A stretch of 64,000 bases of DNA, from NCBI RefSeq assembly GCF_041146395.1, contig NC_091008.1, positions 4,911,501 to 4,975,500 of the forward strand. The letters run 5' to 3'. Under the pieces are notes generated by a model. That model saw only the letters and a list, made by a program, of their open reading frames with translations. It was not told where the DNA came from and did not search any database. Within the stretch, counting starts at the first letter, position 1, and each line of letters begins with the position of its first letter. Origin of the DNA: Eulemur rufifrons. Its lineage: Eukaryota; Chordata; Mammalia; Primates; Lemuridae. This document shows, one piece after another, positions 12,351 to 26,124 of this stretch. A program made the translations under genes and the position numbers.

Positions 12351-13520
12351 TTTACCATAAGACCAACAAAATTAATGAGAGAAAAAGATTCATGAGTAGT
12401 CTCTTCTAAGTTATCCTAAAATCTTCATGCCATGAGTCTAGTCAAGGAGATCAAGAGAAATGCTGTGTTACAAAATGTTCTTTCATTTTAAACACTTCAT
12501 CAGTGCAGCATAATCATAGGGCTTTATTTTCTTCTTATAGTTTTTGCTAGCAGTGGAATTTAAAATGCCCCAGTTTGCCATCTGCTTCGTTTTCACAAGC
12601 TTGAACCACACCAATAAAAAGAAATGGCCTTAAAATCATCAGCCCTTTTTTTTTTTTTTTTTTGAAACAGAGAGGAGAAGAAATATATGCCTAGTCTGTG
12701 GGTTCTATTTGGACCACAGTGAGATTTGGCCCTAATTTCCAGATATCCTCACTAGCATGATTATCTAAGCAACTGGATTATCCCTTTTACCTCTCTACTA
12801 AGTCACTACTTTTTTTTTTTTTTTTTTAAATAATAGGAAATGTCAGAATTGTGCAGGTATCCTTGGTAGAGCGGGGACATAAACTTCCCTGGGTTTCTCA
12901 CAGCTCCTGTAAAAAGTCCTAGCCTCCTGAGACAGAAATATATGGGATGTAAAGATAGAGAATGCTTGTTTTCACTTCCCCTAGAAGCATTTCATTTTTC
13001 ACATACCCTGAGGACTGGATCTGTAGCCATTTGTCTAGTTAATTGCTCTGATCCAAAAAGCTAATAAAACTTCTCTTGTCTGTACAAGTGGGCCAAATGG
13101 TTCTAGCCCAGAATGGGCCCACAGGCTAAGTTCCAAAGTGCCAGGAAGACTGGAGCTCTGTCTCTCTGAGTGTTTACAGAAGTCGAGACGTTGGAAACGT
13201 CTGGTAATAACTGCCCCCCAATCCTGTCCCCCAAGACAGAGATGTTTAGCCCCTGGACAGATGTATTTACCTTTCAAAAGGTTAGGAAGAACCCAGGACC
13301 CTTCCCACCCTGTTTCAAATCCTATCTCAAATGAGCGAAGATTTTTAACCTTCCTTTCGGGAGAGGAGGGGGTGCTCTTCTGCATATGAACGGAAAAAGA
13401 TATTGTTCTCTGTCTCGTCTATGGGGTGAAAATTGCCACTGCACGGAGAAATTCCATGGACTCTCATCGTGTGTCTATGGATGTAGGTATAAGAGAAGGA
13501 AGCTCATCGTTCTGTAGTAA
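12351..13520. other. Intronic stretch without recognised feature
   Basis: Two T runs near 12646-12663 and 12810-12827 bracket about 145 bases of unknown origin. Otherwise nothing is recognised. Confidence 0.4.
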
Positions 13521-13524
13521 TCCT

Positions 13525-13745
13525 ACGTTTGCTGTACCTTTCCTATGTTTAGACACATAAATACTTTACCACTGTGTTACAACTGCCTGCAGTATTCAGT
13601 AACATGCTATGCTAGTTTGTACCCTAGGAGCAATGGGCTACACCCTATAGCCTGTATGCGTAGGAGGCTAGACCATCTAGGTGTGTCCAAGCCTTCCACC
13701 AACACCATTGCGGTACAAAGGCCTCAGGTACTCTAAAACCACATG
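13525..13745 (-). mobile_element. Ancient DNA transposon fragment
   Basis: TGTTACAACTGCCTGCAGTATTC, AACATGCTATGCTAG and GACCATCTAGGTGTGT match, in order, an old mammalian cut-and-paste (Tc1/mariner-type) repeat. Terminal inverted repeats are not evident. Confidence 0.5.
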
Positions 13746-15330
13746 CTTCAGTGCTAAAAATATTTAACTTCAGAAAATAAAGGCTGCAAAGTTGTCTCCT
13801 GTCATTCCAGTGGTTTCCATAACTCCCAAGCTGTTTTCAATCATATAAGACACACAGCCCAAAGAGGCCTAAGTTGGGGACCAAAGCTGGGAGAGGTGGG
13901 ATGGGGTTTTGAATGGAAACTATGCAAAACAAGCTTCACCCGATTTGACATTCAAACCTAAGCAAAGCTCAGCACTTGATAAAGTAAGGCTTCCAATTCC
14001 ACTGTGGGCCATGATATTCAATTCTGTTCTTGGGACACACAGCTTAATTAAATACCCATTGTTAAGAATATCTTCTCCACTTTCACCTTTTTTTCCCCAA
14101 ATGAAGTGATAGGTTTTTAAAAATATATTAAATGTCAAGGACATTCAACACTTTCTCTTCCAAAAGTTAAAATTTAAGCATCCTTCACCAGTGATTAATG
14201 CCCAGCCTGTTTATTCTGACAATACTAGGGTGATAGAGACTAGCTGACAATATTCAGAACAGCTGAATATATACTGGTCTATTGAAATACAATTATTTCT
14301 TTTGAATCCAATTTAGAGAACAAAATAAAATTAACCATTTGACTATGGAAAGAACAACTGCATGTATCTGTTTTAAAAGTAAAGGAACACAATGAGAAGG
14401 CTTGGTTTGAAGTTCTCAAATAAATCCTTTGCAACGAGGCCTCCTCGGCAATATGAAAAATCAAGTGCCCAGATCATAATTAAAAGAGAATTTGACCCAA
14501 TTTTCCTGCGGTCTCCCCTTTCCACCCTCACTTCAAGCTGAGCTGCTCTGTCTTCCAGACGCCTCCTCTCCAGGGCTTATTTGGGGGCTGCCTCTTCCCA
14601 ATCCCCACACCTGGAAATCTGACAACAGGCTCCACAGGTGGCCTTCATAGCCCTCTGGGAAAGCTCTGGGAATCTGATACCAACAGGCCAAGAGGCAGAT
14701 GCTGTGACATTCCTGAAGAACACATGCAGATGGGACCCCACTGGAACCCTCACAACAAAACCACACTTTTTAACAATCTTCACAGTATCTACGATGCAAT
14801 TTTTTGGTCAGCTGTTTACGGAGGGCCCAATATCCGCACAGATCGCATCCCCCGGCAAATATTCTGTTTTAGAAATTCTCAGGGATCTGAATTTGGAGGA
14901 GAAGCGACAGCCCGCTAGGCAGCAGGTCTCGTTAAATACAAATGGCAGCGCTGAGCTATAGCTCAAGTAAGGCTGCACGTCCTCCCTCGGGCCTTTCTCC
15001 TCCAGTGAGACTGGGCAATGCTTTGCCAAAAACCCCCGTCTGAGAACAAGTCCAGTTGACACGTTCTTCTAGAGCGCTGACGTCACCCTTGGACTGACTG
15101 TAGCATTCACAGGCATGGAGCCTGCACCAGGGAATTTACACAGATTTCAATTCTGTATTTATTATCTATAAATTACTATCGATACTGGCACTCGGAGCTT
15201 TTTACATTTTGGAATTGCACATAACGGACTGTGCACCTATAGGGAAAAAGGGTGTGGACCATGTTGGGTAAACGCCGTCTAATCGCAGTTTCCAATCAGC
15301 TGTTTCAGTACCACACAACTAACATGAAAG
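13746..15330. other. Intronic stretch without recognised feature
   Basis: Several overlapping frames at 14533-15062 on both strands are open by chance. None resembles a known protein. Confidence 0.4.
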
Positions 15331-15339
15331 ATGGAGCAA

Positions 15340-16560
15340 CAAGAACAAAAAAAGAATCTGGATTAAGTAAGGATTAAGCAGGAAGAAGATAATATAACCT
15401 CTCAATAACTTCAGAGATAAGAGAAGACACTGTATCCACAAAGCGAAAACAGGATGTCATTTTTTTAAAGGAGGAAATTCAGCAAATAAAACATAGTTCT
15501 TGGAAATTAAAGAATTAAATAGCAGAAAGGAAAAATCTCAAAAGAACATTCAAAAGATCAAGTTAAGAAAAATCTCCTAGGAAGTGAAAGTAAAAGACCA
15601 AGAAATGGAAATTAAGAGAAAAAAGATTAGAAAAGTAGAGAATCAGTCCTGGAGGTCCAATATCCAAGTGATAGGAGTTCCTCTAGAAAGCTCAATTACA
15701 GAAAAAAGAACAGAGGAAATCATCAATTGAACAACAAACAAAGAATTCCCAGAGGTGAAAGACACAAATTTCTAGATTGAAAGGGTATCAAATAGCTAGA
15801 AAAATAAGGAAGACATCTGCCCCAGGCCCATCTTTATGAAATTTCTGAACACCATGGACAAAGAAGAGACCCTACAAGCTTTCAAAAATGAAAAAAAAAA
15901 AAAACAGGTTTCATACTGAGGATCAAGAATCAGAATGGCACTGCAATGGAAGCTAAAATATAATGGAGAAACGCCTCCAAAATCCTCTCCCATGTCAAGT
16001 TCAATACGCATCCAATGCAACCAAACTACCCAATGCAGTCTTTGAAAACCATACCTTAGGCCAGGCACCGTGGCTCACGCCTGTAATCCTAGCACTTTGG
16101 GGAGAGCAAGGCAGACGATTGCTGGAGGCCAGGAGTTCAAGACCAGCCTGAGCAGCCTTACATCATAAGTAAGACTCTGTTGCAAAAAACCAGAACTATA
16201 CATCATTCACATACATATAACCAGCGCTGCTTCACCATCTACTGGAAGAGGTCCTCTGCAAAGCCGAGTGAATGGACCCAGAAAGCTGTCCAGGCACCAG
16301 GATCCAAGGTGGGAGAGGACGATCGAAAAAGGAGAGAACAAAGTGGCGGCTGCGCGGCAGACAAGGAAGGCATGTCAGAGGCTTCAGGAAAGATCTCTTC
16401 GAGAAGACGAAACCGAAAGAATTTCCAATGAGTTTCAATATATTCAGAGGAGATGTACACAGCTGAAGGAATGGTTGAGATTGAATTAATTACTGAGTAG
16501 TATGAAGAAAACTAAGTGTAAGTGTGGGCACACACATACCAACGATTTTTAATTATAACA
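15340..16560 (+). mobile_element. HAL1-like LINE remnant
   Basis: ORF1-region blocks of a half-L1 (HAL1): AGTCCTGGAGGTCCAATATC, GGAGTTCCTCTAGAAAG, TTTCTAGATTGAAAGGG and ATCAAGAATCAGAATGGCA in family order. It is interrupted near 16061-16190 by an Alu monomer. The reading frame is broken by stops throughout. Confidence 0.6.
16061..16190 (+). mobile_element. Free Alu monomer (FLAM-like)
   Basis: A single Alu left-arm-type unit beginning GGCCAGGCACCGTGGCTCACG and ending soon after CCAGCCTGAGCAGCC, inside the HAL1-like element. Confidence 0.75.
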
Positions 16561-16687
16561 CTTTATAGAGAGAAAGGGGAAACAAATACGGGGAAGGAGT
16601 GAAGAGAGCGAAATCCTCATCTTCCATAGAGGTCAACAGAAAATGCCTAAAACTGAAATATCAAGTGATAGCGATACAAGCATATTA

Positions 16688-16817
<130 letters not shown>

Positions 16818-16819
16818 GG

Positions 16820-18144
16820 CTGGGCTTGAGCCTCAGTGGCTTCATCAGCTGACCAGTAAATAGACTAATATCAGTACCTACATCCCAGGACTGTAGTGAG
16901 GGGGACAGAGTCGAGAAAGAGCTGAAGGCAGTGCCTGACACATGCGAAGTATTAGCTGTTGTTACATATATTATTGTAAATCAACCAAAAGGAGTGCTGA
17001 GATCCATGGCTGCTGGTATAAAAAATACTCATCGGCTTGACTGAAAAAATTAGATCCTTCATTAAAAAAGACTGAATAAAGCACCTGAAGTCGGAACCTG
17101 GACTGAGCATTTTGCAATTCCAGTTTTAATGCATGTTAGAATGTTAATGTTTAAAGGAACAATACAGACATAATTTCTGAGCATCTGGCTTGGCCCTTGA
17201 CTCGGGGCTGTGGTCTGAACTCCTCCTCCCGGCCTCCCACCAACACCAGTCCCAGGCCACGGCACCATCCCTAGTGGCTCCCCTGCACCCACATCCCTGT
17301 GAATAATCCTTTGTGTATAAACTCTCCCGTAATTATCCTCTCTAATCTGAGTGGGCCATCTGTTTCCTGTTGGGACCATGAATTATACAATCACTTTTTA
17401 CTCTCACTAGCAGTCCAGAAGGGTTCCCACGTCATGCCAGGCTTTACGCTTTCAGTAGTAGCTTTGTTTTCCTTTGGCAATTTGATAGGGGGGAAAAAAG
17501 GCAAATGTTATCTCTGTACTGTTGTTTCTTTGGCTCACGTGTTTATTTGCATTTTTATTCCCTTTTCTGAGAATCATTCCTGCCCTTTGCCCATTTCTCT
17601 ACTAAGATCTCAGTGTTTTTCTTATAAGTTTGAATAATCACTTCGTATATCTTTGTCATTTGAATGAAAGGAACAAACACCTATCTGACTTAGCATAGCA
17701 AGAATGGAAATTTACTCTAAGGACTTAAGGATGAAGCCTGAACAGACGGATTCAATTATGCCTCAGGAATGGCCTAGAATCAGGGGCTGGACTGTTATAG
17801 CGTGTGTGGGAGGTCCTCTCGGTTCATATCTCATTTTTGTTCTCTTTACATGTCAGTGTCGTTGTGCTTTATCACTATAAAATGATTGTCACTGCTTCCT
17901 GGTCCACGTAGTAGAAAATGGTCACCACCAAACAGCTCTAAAAGTACCACTCTACTACTCAAAAGAGCAACCAGCAGAGTTGGGAACCCCAGAGCTAATT
18001 CCAAGTTCCTGGTAGTTTAGATAGCCAGCTGAATGAGGCTCATGTTGTACTAATGGCCAATTCTGCTGAACCACGAGAGCGGGAGAGTTCCCAGAAAGGC
18101 GAGATGACCAGCAGAGCTGACAAAGTTGTTCTGAAGTTTTAAAA
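16820..18144. other. Intronic stretch without recognised feature
   Basis: No repeat family or gene is recognised. Open frames at 17062-17379 and 17299-17637 overlap on opposite strands and look accidental. Confidence 0.4.
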
Positions 18145-18155
18145 CCAAGAATACT

Positions 18156-18507
18156 GGCTGGGCGCGGTGGCTCACACCTGTAATCCCAGCACTCTGGGAG
18201 GCCGAGGCAGGAGGATCGCTTGAGGTCAGGAGTTCGAGACCAGCCTGAGCAAGAGCGAGACCCCCTGCCTCTACTAAAAATAGAAAGAAATTATCTGGAC
18301 AACTAAAAATGTATACAGAAAAAATTAGCCAGCATGGTGGCACATGCCTGTAGTCCCAGCTACTCGGGAGGCTGAGGCAGGAGGATTGCTTGAGCCCAGG
18401 AGTTTGAGGTTGCTGTGAGCGAGGCTGACGCCACAGCACTCTAGCCCGGGCAACAGAGCAAGACTCTGTCTCAAAAAACAAAAAAAAAAAAAAACAAAAA
18501 AAAAAAA
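18156..18507 (+). mobile_element. Full-length lemur-type Alu
   Basis: Both arms and the linker are present, with an A-rich tail. The duplication CCAAGAATACT (18145-18155) recurs as CCAAGAATATT at 18509-18519. Confidence 0.93.
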
Positions 18508-18519
18508 CCCAAGAATATT

Positions 18520-21180
18520 ACTATACTAAAATGTAATGTTAATAATTTTAATGGTCACTGTTGTACCTACAAAAGACCTTTTTCTAATGTCTAATCACTT
18601 TAAGTAAATAACTAACTATAAATATTAATGTATTTCATCCTAATTTGGTCCAAAACGTACACTCAGGTAGTATAATTTCTCTCCAAGAGAGGTTAGACTT
18701 TGATGATGGTTTTCACATAATTCTAGGCATAAAACAACTGTTGGTTACAATGCTTAGTCACTGGGACAAATTCCGACTCCACTAATTAAATGGCAGCATA
18801 AGTTCACTAAGGTGAATAAACTAATTAAACGAATCTGCCTGGGTTCATTATAAAGTGAATTCCATATGCAAACAAGGACTATAACACGTTAGTAGAGCGG
18901 CCAAGCTTAAGCTCAAAGGCACCACAGTTAGGAGTAGCACACTTGTGTTGCTTTCAGGCAAAACCTCAAAACCTCACAACAAACACTTTAAACCTCAACC
19001 TTTTACTGAAGGATTAATAACATTATAAATAAAAGGCTACAATAAAATCATTCCCCACAAAGTTGTCATTATGCTATAAAAAACACAAAGCTTTTTCTTG
19101 GAGGGGATTTTTAGCACTGCCTCTGAGTTTATCCATCTCCCAACTTCAGCAGTTTCTGACTTTGCGATGGGTATCAAAGCCCGGTACCCAAGGGACCTCA
19201 GAGAACATCAGAGATAAAAAAAAAACCTTAGAGGTCAACATCACCTCCCTTCATCCTCCATTCTGACCTGGGCCAGTCCAGGTCCCAACTACCCCTACTC
19301 GAGCCAACTTGGCTTCTCAATAACCTACCCGTTCCTTACCTTCCCGCCTACTCAGTTCAACCTCCTCGTGCGCTTATAAGTCTCAGACTTTTTTTGATCT
19401 GTCTTATCCAGCCCACCTTTGAGTTGGATTCTCTGTTCCTGGAATAGCCAAGTGCTGCTTCCCAGATTCCTGCCCTAGGCTGCAGCATGTCAAAAACTCT
19501 CAGACCCTTTCTATACAACTACCAAGCCAGGATTTTCTCATCCTGTACTTTTTCTCCATCACTAAGAGAAACTGCCTTTTTCTGGCACTGCTAAATTGGT
19601 TTTTTTTTTTTCCTGCTACTCCTAAAGCAATGGTCAACATGTGCTTACCAAGCCCAAAGCAGTCTGTTGCAGCATAATGAGCCTCCAGAAAAAGACAATT
19701 CCCCAAGACCTACAATATTGTATGTTTTGACCTTGACAGGCACAGGGACAGTTTATAATACTCTTATATCAGTAATATTATATGCTTTCAATATTACATA
19801 TATTTGTATGTATTATAGCTAGCCCTTTAGGATAACTCATTAACTGAAGACTTGCTAATGTTTCACAGACAATTACGTAGAGCATGCAAGTTCAGGGAGT
19901 GTGTGAGTGCCTACGGCAATCTAGCCATTTCATTACATAAAACAATAATTATACTGAATTACCACGAAAAGCAACGGGAAAGGAAAACATTTCTAATATC
20001 TCAGAGTTATGCATTTAAGATTGATCAATAATGACATCTAAACCTGACAAATTAAAATGAAAAACCATGTGTACAAGCCAAAATGACATGATTAAGTAAA
20101 TAATGGAGTGAGGAAACATTATACAAGGTCATGCTAATAAATCTTTCTAAATATGCCCTGAACTACAGTGGATTAGTCTTAGTATTATATGCTAGGATAC
20201 ATTTTATTCTAAGACACAGTTAACATCTTTCAACCATTTCTAAGTGTCTAAAATTTTTTTAAGACCATATTTATAACAAACTAGCCTATAAGCTGCCACG
20301 AAATTAATATATTAGATATGCATGATACTTTTATAACTTTTACTATAGCTCATTTAGCTATTAATCACCACAATTCCTCTAAAGTAAGTCTTTCCCCAAA
20401 ACCATTTTGTCAGCATCTTTTCTCAGCTATATTTATTTTCTTCCTTATCAGGTGTCATTGCATAAACTTAAATTCTGCCCTCAATTTCTAATGGAACCAT
20501 TATAATGTATTTCTCTCCCTTCCTTAGCTTAGAGTGTACAAGTTAGACTACACCCTTTCCTATTAACTTACAGCCTGGAGGGCACGTTATAATGAACCCA
20601 ATAAGGTGTCAAATGTTCCCGTTCTAACCCAAATTAAAAATGCTAAAATTTCACCATTCCCTTTTTATGTTTTTCGGGGAGAAGTAAAATTTCACTGTAT
20701 TAAGAGAAACTGCCTTTTGTAAATATCTACTGCTGAGGAACGCTTACAAATGAGGCTCAGTAGTGCCCTGGGAATTCAGCGATCCCCAAAACAATACCCC
20801 CTTGTATCTGGACTGTGGTAGATACAGCTAAGTTGCTGCTGAAATCCATTCTTTCTTTTTCCGCAGTAATCAAGTTTTAGCTGGAATGTGGTTGCTGGCC
20901 CGGACTACGTATCTCAGCCTTCTTGCAGCTAAATGAGGCCATGTGACTCATTCCATGAAATATTCAATGGAACATGAGCACAAGTGACATATAACACTCC
21001 AGGCCTAGCCCACAGCCCCTTGCAAGACTAAAAAACCCTCTGCTCTTTTGACTTTGGAAGCCACGTGTAGACGATAGAGAAACAGGTCAGCTTAGGTCCC
21101 TGCATGACTGTGTGGAGCAGAGCTACTGCCTGACCTGTGGAGTTCACCTCAGAACCACTTCTTGAGAGAGGAAAAAAATG
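18520..21180. other. Intronic stretch, mostly unassigned
   Basis: A long repeat-poor A/T-rich stretch. About 20800-21170 (TTCTTGCAGCTAAATGAGGCC, CCATGTGACTCATTCC) looks like an old interspersed repeat of unnamed family. No exon is recognised. Confidence 0.4.
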
Positions 21181-21191
21181 GCTTGAACACA

Positions 21192-21480
21192 TTAACGGCC
21201 ACGTGAGTTGTATTTAACTCACGCTAGTTTTGAGCCCGGGGCCTTGAGAAGCAAATGTAACTCACACATCTCTTCACCTTGGGAGCTGTGTGAACTATTT
21301 TTCAAGTTGCATATAACTCACAACAGAAAACAATAAAAAATAAATTTTTCATTACATTAGAAAGGATCATTTTGTTTTTGAAGTTTTTATTCTATTTTCG
21401 TAACAAGACACCATGGCTCCAAGGAAAAAAAATTTTTTTCTAGTGTAGCGATGTGTGAAGAATACAGAAGTTTAATTCTT
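21192..21480 (+). mobile_element. Possible piggyBac-type fragment
   Basis: It begins at a TTAA (21192-21195). Close inside lie an inverted pair GTGAGTT/AACTCAC at 21203-21222 and two more TAACTCACA copies at 21258-21266 and 21314-21322. Subterminal repeats beside TTAA suggest a piggyBac-like non-autonomous element, such as MER75/MER85. The right end was not found. Confidence 0.35.
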
Positions 21481-21987
21481 GTTGGGTCTTTTGTTTCAGC
21501 GGCACACTTTAAACAACAGAGACATAGAAAATGCACTTAAAAAAAGGTTTGCTGAAGAAAACGGGGAGGAAAACCACACACATACTGACTGTAGTCTAAT
21601 GCTGGGCGTAGAGCAAAGACAAATCACACCCGTGGTTTAATGATAATTCCAAACAGAAATAATCCCACTGGAATAAACACCTGTGCCAGTGCTCTGCCTC
21701 CGGAACATTCCTTACCAAAGCCATCACCTTTTCACCCAGCGTGTCACTCCTCCAAGAGGAATTACAACTCACCGTGTGACTCTGATTCTTCCCTTGACTT
21801 CAGACAGCAACTCATTTCACATCTTAGTCCCTATGCTTAGACTGTATTTTCTCCTGAAAAGTGAAAATTGGTTCAGTATACCAAAGCAGGGTTGCAGAAG
21901 TGACTTATCGGACTATCAAATGTCACAACAAATATCCTCCAGCAAGGGCTTGGAGAGTCGATGCTATCTGTCTGCAAAATAGTTTCT

Positions 21988-22359
21988 TTTTGTTGTTTTT
22001 TTTTTTTTTTTGTTGTTGTTTTTTTTTTTTTTTTTTTTTTTGAGAGAGTCTCACTCTGTTGCCCAGGCTAGAGTGAGTGCCGTGGCGTCAGCCTAGCTCA
22101 CAGCAACCTCAAACTCCTGAGCTCAAGGGATCCTCCTGTCTCAGCCTCCCGAGTAGCTGGGACTACAGGCATGCGCCACCATGCCCGGCTAATTTTTTCT
22201 ATATATATTTTTAGCTGTCCATATAATTTCTTTCTATTTTTAGTAGAGATGGGGTCTCGCTCTTGCTCAGGCTGGTCTCGAACTCCTGAGCTCAAACGAT
22301 CCGCCCACCTCGGCCTCCCAGAGTGTTAGGATTACAGGCGTGAGCCACCGCGCCCGGCC
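21988..22359 (-). mobile_element. Full-length lemur-type Alu
   Basis: Reverse-oriented Alu with a long T-rich tail containing GTTGTTG interruptions. The 13-bp duplication CAAAATAGTTTCT is perfect at 21975-21987 and 22360-22372. Confidence 0.95.
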
Positions 22360-22372
22360 CAAAATAGTTTCT

Positions 22373-22757
22373 AACACAATTTTTTCTTCCAGATTTATGG
22401 TCACAGTGTCACAGTTACAGAGCAGTTATTCATCAACACCTTTTAAAATCCCCTATTCAAATATCCCACTAGGAAAACTCATATGCCAAAAACAAAATGT
22501 TTAACAAAGGAGAGAGCCCTACGTGAACACAGAGTCAGAAAAATAACAAGGATCTGTCAAAAGGAATACCTTCTTCCTTCCTCAACCCAGCTTCAGGCAT
22601 TTATTATTTACTGTTATGCCCAAGCCTACTTGCTAATTCATCTTTAGGTCCCAGAAGTGTGATTTGAGCAATGCTTTCATTATAAAAAGACATATATGCA
22701 GTTGAATTTAATAGGACTACCACCTGCATCCATAATTGTTCAAAAAAAAAAAAAATC
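22373..22757. other. Intronic stretch without recognised feature
   Basis: Unique-looking sequence ending in a short A run just before the next Alu. Confidence 0.4.
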
Positions 22758-23061
<304 letters not shown>

Positions 23062-24780
23062 TCAAAGCATTAATGTCTTTTCTAGAGTGTGAATACAATC
23101 ACCAACACGCAACCAATTGCCCTCCTCAGCAGAGAGCTGGGAAACCAGTATTACAGAACACAATGCACCAATTACAAATGCAAGAGGTACAATGGCAGGA
23201 AAGTGTCAAGCAAGACTGATGTGTGTTCATTACATTCAAAAGATGAAGACAATTTCCAAATTAACATCTTGTGACGTGATTAAAACATTCATATGCTTTG
23301 TTTCTAGAAGTTAAGGGATACTTAGGGTTCTCTGCAAAGTACGCTTGATTTTTTAAAATTTTAAACGTATCTTATGTGGGTCTTCAAGTGCTGTATTATT
23401 AGGGCATGAAATCAAATCAGGGCGTTTCTCAGTCTAACTAAGCAGAAAGCCCAAAATAAGAAAGCACAGTCAGGCGAGGGCTTTCTGTTTGGATATAACT
23501 CACCAGGCACCCTAATCACTCAAATCTGCCTCCTTGCACAGAGAAACGCCAGCAGGAACTCCGGATCGCCCTGACAACCGCTCCACCAGAGTGCTGACGG
23601 GCAGAGATGCGGCCACCGGCACGTGATCGCGGACACCAGGCCATGCCTCGGCCAAAGATAATAAAATATGTTCTTGCTCTCTTATGCTTCAGACTAAATG
23701 TGTTCTTTAAAACATATGCACGTCAACAAACTGGAGTTTTCTTCCACCCACAGTACACCGGCAGACAATTACTCACCTACCATATGAAGGGTGAGAATTG
23801 TATAATGCATTTTTCAAAGTTTTTAAATGTTCCTATAAGCATACTTATAGGAGTGTGAAAGACTTCAGATTGACCCATTATAACTGGGAACGCCCACTTG
23901 GATACCACCTATGACAAGTCCTTGCAAGCTAGGATTTTATGAGCTGTCAAAGACAAACCACTTTTTTCCTAGCTATTTCACAGGCTCTAGAGGTCTCCAT
24001 GTTTTCGGTAAAAAAATATGTAGAAATAATACTTGTCTTTAGTCACAGGATGTTTCATATCAAGTGAGACAACCACAAAGCAGTGAAACCTTACAGTGAG
24101 AAACATCCCTACAGCCAGGCAACGTGATTTGCAGAAACTGCTTTAGTAGTCCTAGCTAAAACACCTAATGGGCCAGAGTATATTTCTATCAGTTCTTTCG
24201 TGGTAAGATTTAAAAGCTACAGTTAAAGAAGCAAACTCATAGGCTTGCCTTTATCGTTTCTGGGGTCCTTTATCAAACAGGTAAAATGATGGAAGCATCT
24301 CCATTTTAAAAATTTTGCAAATCGTCATAGCATGGACAGTTGCCTTAAAGCAAAAATTCGCAAATTACAAATACTCACACGTGAGCCTTCTTAAGACGAT
24401 CAGCTAGAGGCAAAGTACTAACAACTGTTCCTCTAGTAGGCCTAATAAGCCCCATTTCTACTTCTTTCAAAGGGCACCCACATTCCTGTGAAGGCACCCA
24501 ACGACACCACCTATATGGCATCAGTTGGGAAATACAGAGGAAAGGGTTTGGAGTCGATAATTTGAGAAAGGGCAGCCAGTCCTGGGATCCATAAAAATGC
24601 TAGTCAAGGTGTTAAACGGATTTAATGGAAAACAATCAATCATGTGTGTTCAAATGGTACTCGGGGAAGAGGATTTCTTGAACTGGGTTCTTTTAATGTT
24701 TGGTATATCGTGGTGAAATGGAACGCTTATAGTAAAAGTACGATTTATAAAAGTGGAAAAAGCCTATCTTCCCAATTACT
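23062..24780. other. Intronic stretch without recognised feature
   Basis: No gene or repeat family is recognised. A CpG-richer patch lies at about 23570-23640 but is short. Confidence 0.4.
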
Positions 24781-25065
24781 CTTTTTTTTTTTTTTTTTTT
24801 TTCTTGTTGAGACCAGGTCTCACTGTCGCCCGGGCTGGAGTGCAATGGCTTAACCAAAGCTCACAGCAGGACTGAACTCCTGTGCTCAAAGATCTTTCCA
24901 CCTCACCTCCCGAGTAGGTGTGCAGGGCTAATTTTATTTTTATTTTTTGTAGAGACAGGGCTCCCTATGTTACCCAGGCTGGTCTGGAACTCCTGGCCTC
25001 AAACGATCCTCCTGCCTCAACCTCCCAAAGTGCTGGGATTACCGGAGTTAACTACCACGCCCGGC
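24781..25065 (-). mobile_element. Old dimeric Alu (J-like)
   Basis: Reverse-oriented, diverged, without the lemur linker, with a 22-T tail at its start. Confidence 0.85.
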
Positions 25066-25649
25066 CCCACCTGATTACTCCATTGAGTTCACCATTTTCC
25101 ATTTTAAGGCATTCACCCCTTTTCTTCCAAATCAGTAACAACATGGCCTTCCTCTTTCCCTTCCAAACATTCAGGGAAATCATTTTAAAAAATGCTTTTA
25201 AATATTGCCTGCGTCGATCCAAACTCTGAAGCCCTCAGATGGTCGGAGGAAAAGAAAAAAAACAAAAAACAAAAAAACAAAAAAAAAAAACCCTAAACTA
25301 AACAGGAAGTGAAAATGACAAGACAATTCAACTGTTGACTTTTTGCCTTTCTAACTGCACAGCTAAAAGACTTTTTAAGACAAGCATCTTTCCGTTTAAG
25401 GTATTACTTTTCTCAGACTAACCTAACAGTGGAAAGGGGAGAACAAAGTAAACTCTGAAGCAACGCCGTCCCCAACCGCACATCCTGCAAGTTTGTTTGT
25501 TTTTTTTTGTTTTTTTTTAACTGTCCTTCCTCCCCAGGCTCCATCACCATCCAGTGACACCCAGCACTCTCCTTCCCTCTTCCTGTGTCTCCATGCTCGG
25601 CGCCCATCCAGTCCCCTCCGTCCTCCACGCGACGGTTCTCCGCAGATGA
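25066..25649. other. Flank of the MCUB CpG island in intron 1
   Basis: A/C-rich low-complexity sequence near 25252-25292, then rising G+C. No feature beyond that. Confidence 0.4.
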
Positions 25650-26066
25650 CAAGGCGACCGCGTCGGGCCGCCGGTTACTCACACGCGCGTGATTCGCCCG
25701 CCTCGCGGGCGTCTGCACAAAACGCGAGTTTTTCTGGCGTTTTCAAAAGGGAGGTGCTCGCCGTTTTGAGGGTGGAAAAATTTGACGCCCCGACGACGGT
25801 CCCCGCTCGGGGCGGTCACCGTGTCCTCGAACTCGCTCCCTCCCTCCCGCACGGCCGCCGCTTCCCGGGCCCCGCGGTCCCCGCGGCCCGACGCGGCTGA
25901 GGTGAGGCCGCCCCGCCGCGGGCTCCGGCCTTTCCCGCCCCCGCCCCCGACCCCGGCCCCGGGGACTCGCGTCCGCCGCCGACGCCACCCGTTGGGGCCT
26001 CCCGTCCCCGCGCGGGGAGCGGCGACCGGCCTGACGCACTCGTGAACCGCCCGGCCGCCCGGGGTC

Positions 26067-26079
26067 TTTTCCCGCCAAA
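26067..26079 (-). promoter_or_regulatory. Possible E2F site just inside MCUB intron 1
   Basis: On the minus strand the bases read TTTGGCGGGAAAA, a near-ideal E2F-type element, 46 nt past the exon 1 donor and inside the CpG island. This is motif recognition only; occupancy is unknown. Confidence 0.35.
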
Positions 26080-26124
26080 GTTGCCGCCGCAAACTTTCCG
26101 GCCCTCCCCGGGCACCGCGCTCAC

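Noticed and set aside
18050..18481. Open frames rich in [13 protein letters not shown] and similar, repeated through the window
   Set aside because: These are translations of reverse-oriented Alu sequence, not genes.
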